A stretch of 5,363 nucleotides of DNA, taken from assembly GCA_900770145.1 (NCBI GenBank), contig CAAGJL010000074.1:1-5363 (forward strand). The letters run 5' to 3'. Both the position numbers and the translations under genes were made by a program. This stretch comes from Clostridia bacterium. GTDB lineage: Bacteria > Bacillota > Clostridia > Oscillospirales > CAG-272. Positions within the stretch are counted from its first letter, which is position 1. The number at the start of each line of letters is the position of its first letter. The notes under the pieces are model-generated. The model was not told where the DNA came from. It saw only the letters and a list, made by a program, of their open reading frames with translations, and made no database searches. Below, in pieces: positions 4,474 through 5,363 of this stretch.

Positions 4474-5363
4474 ATAGTCTTTCCTCCAACCTTTCCCGGA
4501 TGGCGTGGATGAACTCTGCGGAGTTGACTACGTTTGCGCGGTTGCCCGGCTTCAGGAGCCCCGCAAGATCTTTGGTCAGCGTGCCGCCTTCAATGACCTC
4601 CAGGCATGCGTCCTCCAACGTTTTTGCAAAGCGGCAAAGTTCCGGCAACCCGTCTAACTCCCCGCGCTTGAACAGCGCCCCGCTCCACGCAAAAATGGTG
4701 GCAATGGGGTTGGTGGAGGTTTCCTCTCCTTTTAGATAGCGGTAATAATGCCGCGTGACCGTGCCGTGCGCCGCCTCATACTCGTATTTCCCGTCCGGGG
4801 AGACCAGCACCGAGGTCATCATGGCAAGTGAGCCGAACGCCGTGGAGACCATATCGCTCATCACGTCCCCGTCGTAATTCTTGCATGCCCAGATAAAGCC
4901 GCCTTCACTGCGGATCACGCGCGCTACTGCGTCATCGATCAGCGTGTAGAAATACTGAATTCCCGCCGCCTCAAATTTTTCCTTGTATTCCGCGTCAAAA
5001 ATCTCCCGGAAAATCAGCTTAAAGGTCTGATCGTACTGCTTGGAGATGGTGTCCTTGGCGGAAAACCAAAGGTCTTGCCGGGTATTCAGCGCATAGTTGA
5101 AACAGGAATGCGCAAAGGAGCGGATGGAACTGTCTTTGTTATAAGAGCCCTGAAGCACCCCGGGGCACTCAAAGTCGTATACGGTTTCCCGAAAGCGCTC
5201 TTTTCCGTCCTCCCCGGTGAACACCAGCTCTGCCTTGCCGGGGCACGGCACCCGGTATTCGGTCGCTTTGTAGATGTCGCCGTAGGCGTGTCGTGCGATG
5301 GTGATGGGCTTTTTCCAGTTCCGTACGGCCGGTCGGATGCCCGAAACCAGAATCGGGGCGCGG
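4472..5363 (-). CDS. icd: NADP-dependent isocitrate dehydrogenase, eukaryotic-like (IDH1-type), C-terminal part
   Basis: Minus-strand frame open from the right edge (first full codon 5360-5362) to TAA at 4472-4474: 296 residues, roughly the last three quarters of a protein of about 400. It oxidatively decarboxylates isocitrate to 2-oxoglutarate with NADP in the TCA cycle, supplying glutamate synthesis. Seen: 'RPAVRNWKKPITIARHAYGD', whose ARHAYGD arginine (codon 5291-5293) matches IDH1 R132; 'DTISKQYD', whose lysine matches K212; 'LIDDAVA' and 'KNYDGDVMSD', with the metal-binding aspartates; 'AAHGTVTRH', the NADP-binding loop; and 'ETSTNPIATIFAW'. These are features of the homodimeric eukaryotic-type subfamily, not the E. 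coli Icd type. The GTG at 5251 is an internal valine (context 'EYRVPCPGKAELVF'), not a start. All active-site residues in the visible part are intact. Promoter and N-terminus are outside the window. It converges on the RAYT operon. Confidence 0.95.
   Translation of the reverse strand, partial: RAPILVSGIRPAVRNWKKPITIARHAYGDIYKATEYRVPCPGKAELVFTGEDGKERFRETVYDFECPGVLQGSYNKDSSIRSFAHSCFNYALNTRQDLWFSAKDTISKQYDQTFKLIFREIFDAEYKEKFEAAGIQYFYTLIDDAVARVIRSEGGFIWACKNYDGDVMSDMVSTAFGSLAMMTSVLVSPDGKYEYEAAHGTVTRHYYRYLKGEETSTNPIATIFAWSGALFKRGELDGLPELCRFAKTLEDACLEVIEGGTLTKDLAGLLKPGNRANVVNSAEFIHAIRERLEERL

Noticed and set aside
4467..4739. Plus-strand frame of 90 codons opposite icd
   Set aside because: It lies on the antisense strand of a strongly conserved gene, starts inside the terminator and has low-information composition.

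Overview
The window reads as a piece of chromosome from a Gram-positive, probably clostridial (Bacillota) bacterium of fairly high GC. This rests on a strong AAGGAGG-type ribosome binding site, near-consensus TTGACA/TATAAT-type promoters, compact U-tailed terminators, an MsmX-like orphan sugar-transporter ATPase, and a clostridial-looking RAYT transposase with GTAG-footed repeats. Genus cannot be fixed from sequence alone.

Layout from left to right. (1) Positions 1-1020 hold the C-terminal half of the Tex transcription/RNA-binding protein, cut by the window edge. (2) A 183-base intergenic stretch carries two dyad sequences, an extended -10 promoter, a small leader hairpin and a strong Shine-Dalgarno. 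(3) Positions 1204-2319 encode a stand-alone CUT1-type ABC transporter ATPase (MsmX/UgpC/MalK class), closed by a GC-rich intrinsic terminator. (4) Two bases after that terminator's T-run begins a near-perfect sigma-A promoter (TTGACA, 17 bp, TACAAT). It drives a three-gene set joined by 4-bp ATGA stop/start overlaps: a CPBP (CAAX-like) intramembrane protease, the tRNA adenosine-34 deaminase TadA, and a REP-associated tyrosine transposase (RAYT). (5) A perfect 18-bp-stem terminator separates this set from a convergent minus-strand gene for a eukaryotic-type NADP isocitrate dehydrogenase, cut by the right edge.

The most interesting object is the RAYT gene. Two 27-base copies of a REP-like element lie inside its reading frame in opposite orientation (4034-4060 and 4193-4219), with one mismatch between them. 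Each has the GTAG foot plus 8-bp hairpin expected of RAYT substrates. Both are read through in frame and bracket the codons of the catalytic HUH motif, so the transposase gene carries its own probable substrate as an embedded inverted pair. The gene is visibly AT-richer than the flanking tadA, as expected of an acquired gene, yet it is fused into a housekeeping operon by a start/stop overlap.

The other genes are ordinary housekeeping or transport functions. No tRNA, rRNA, CRISPR array or conventional insertion sequence with terminal repeats was seen.
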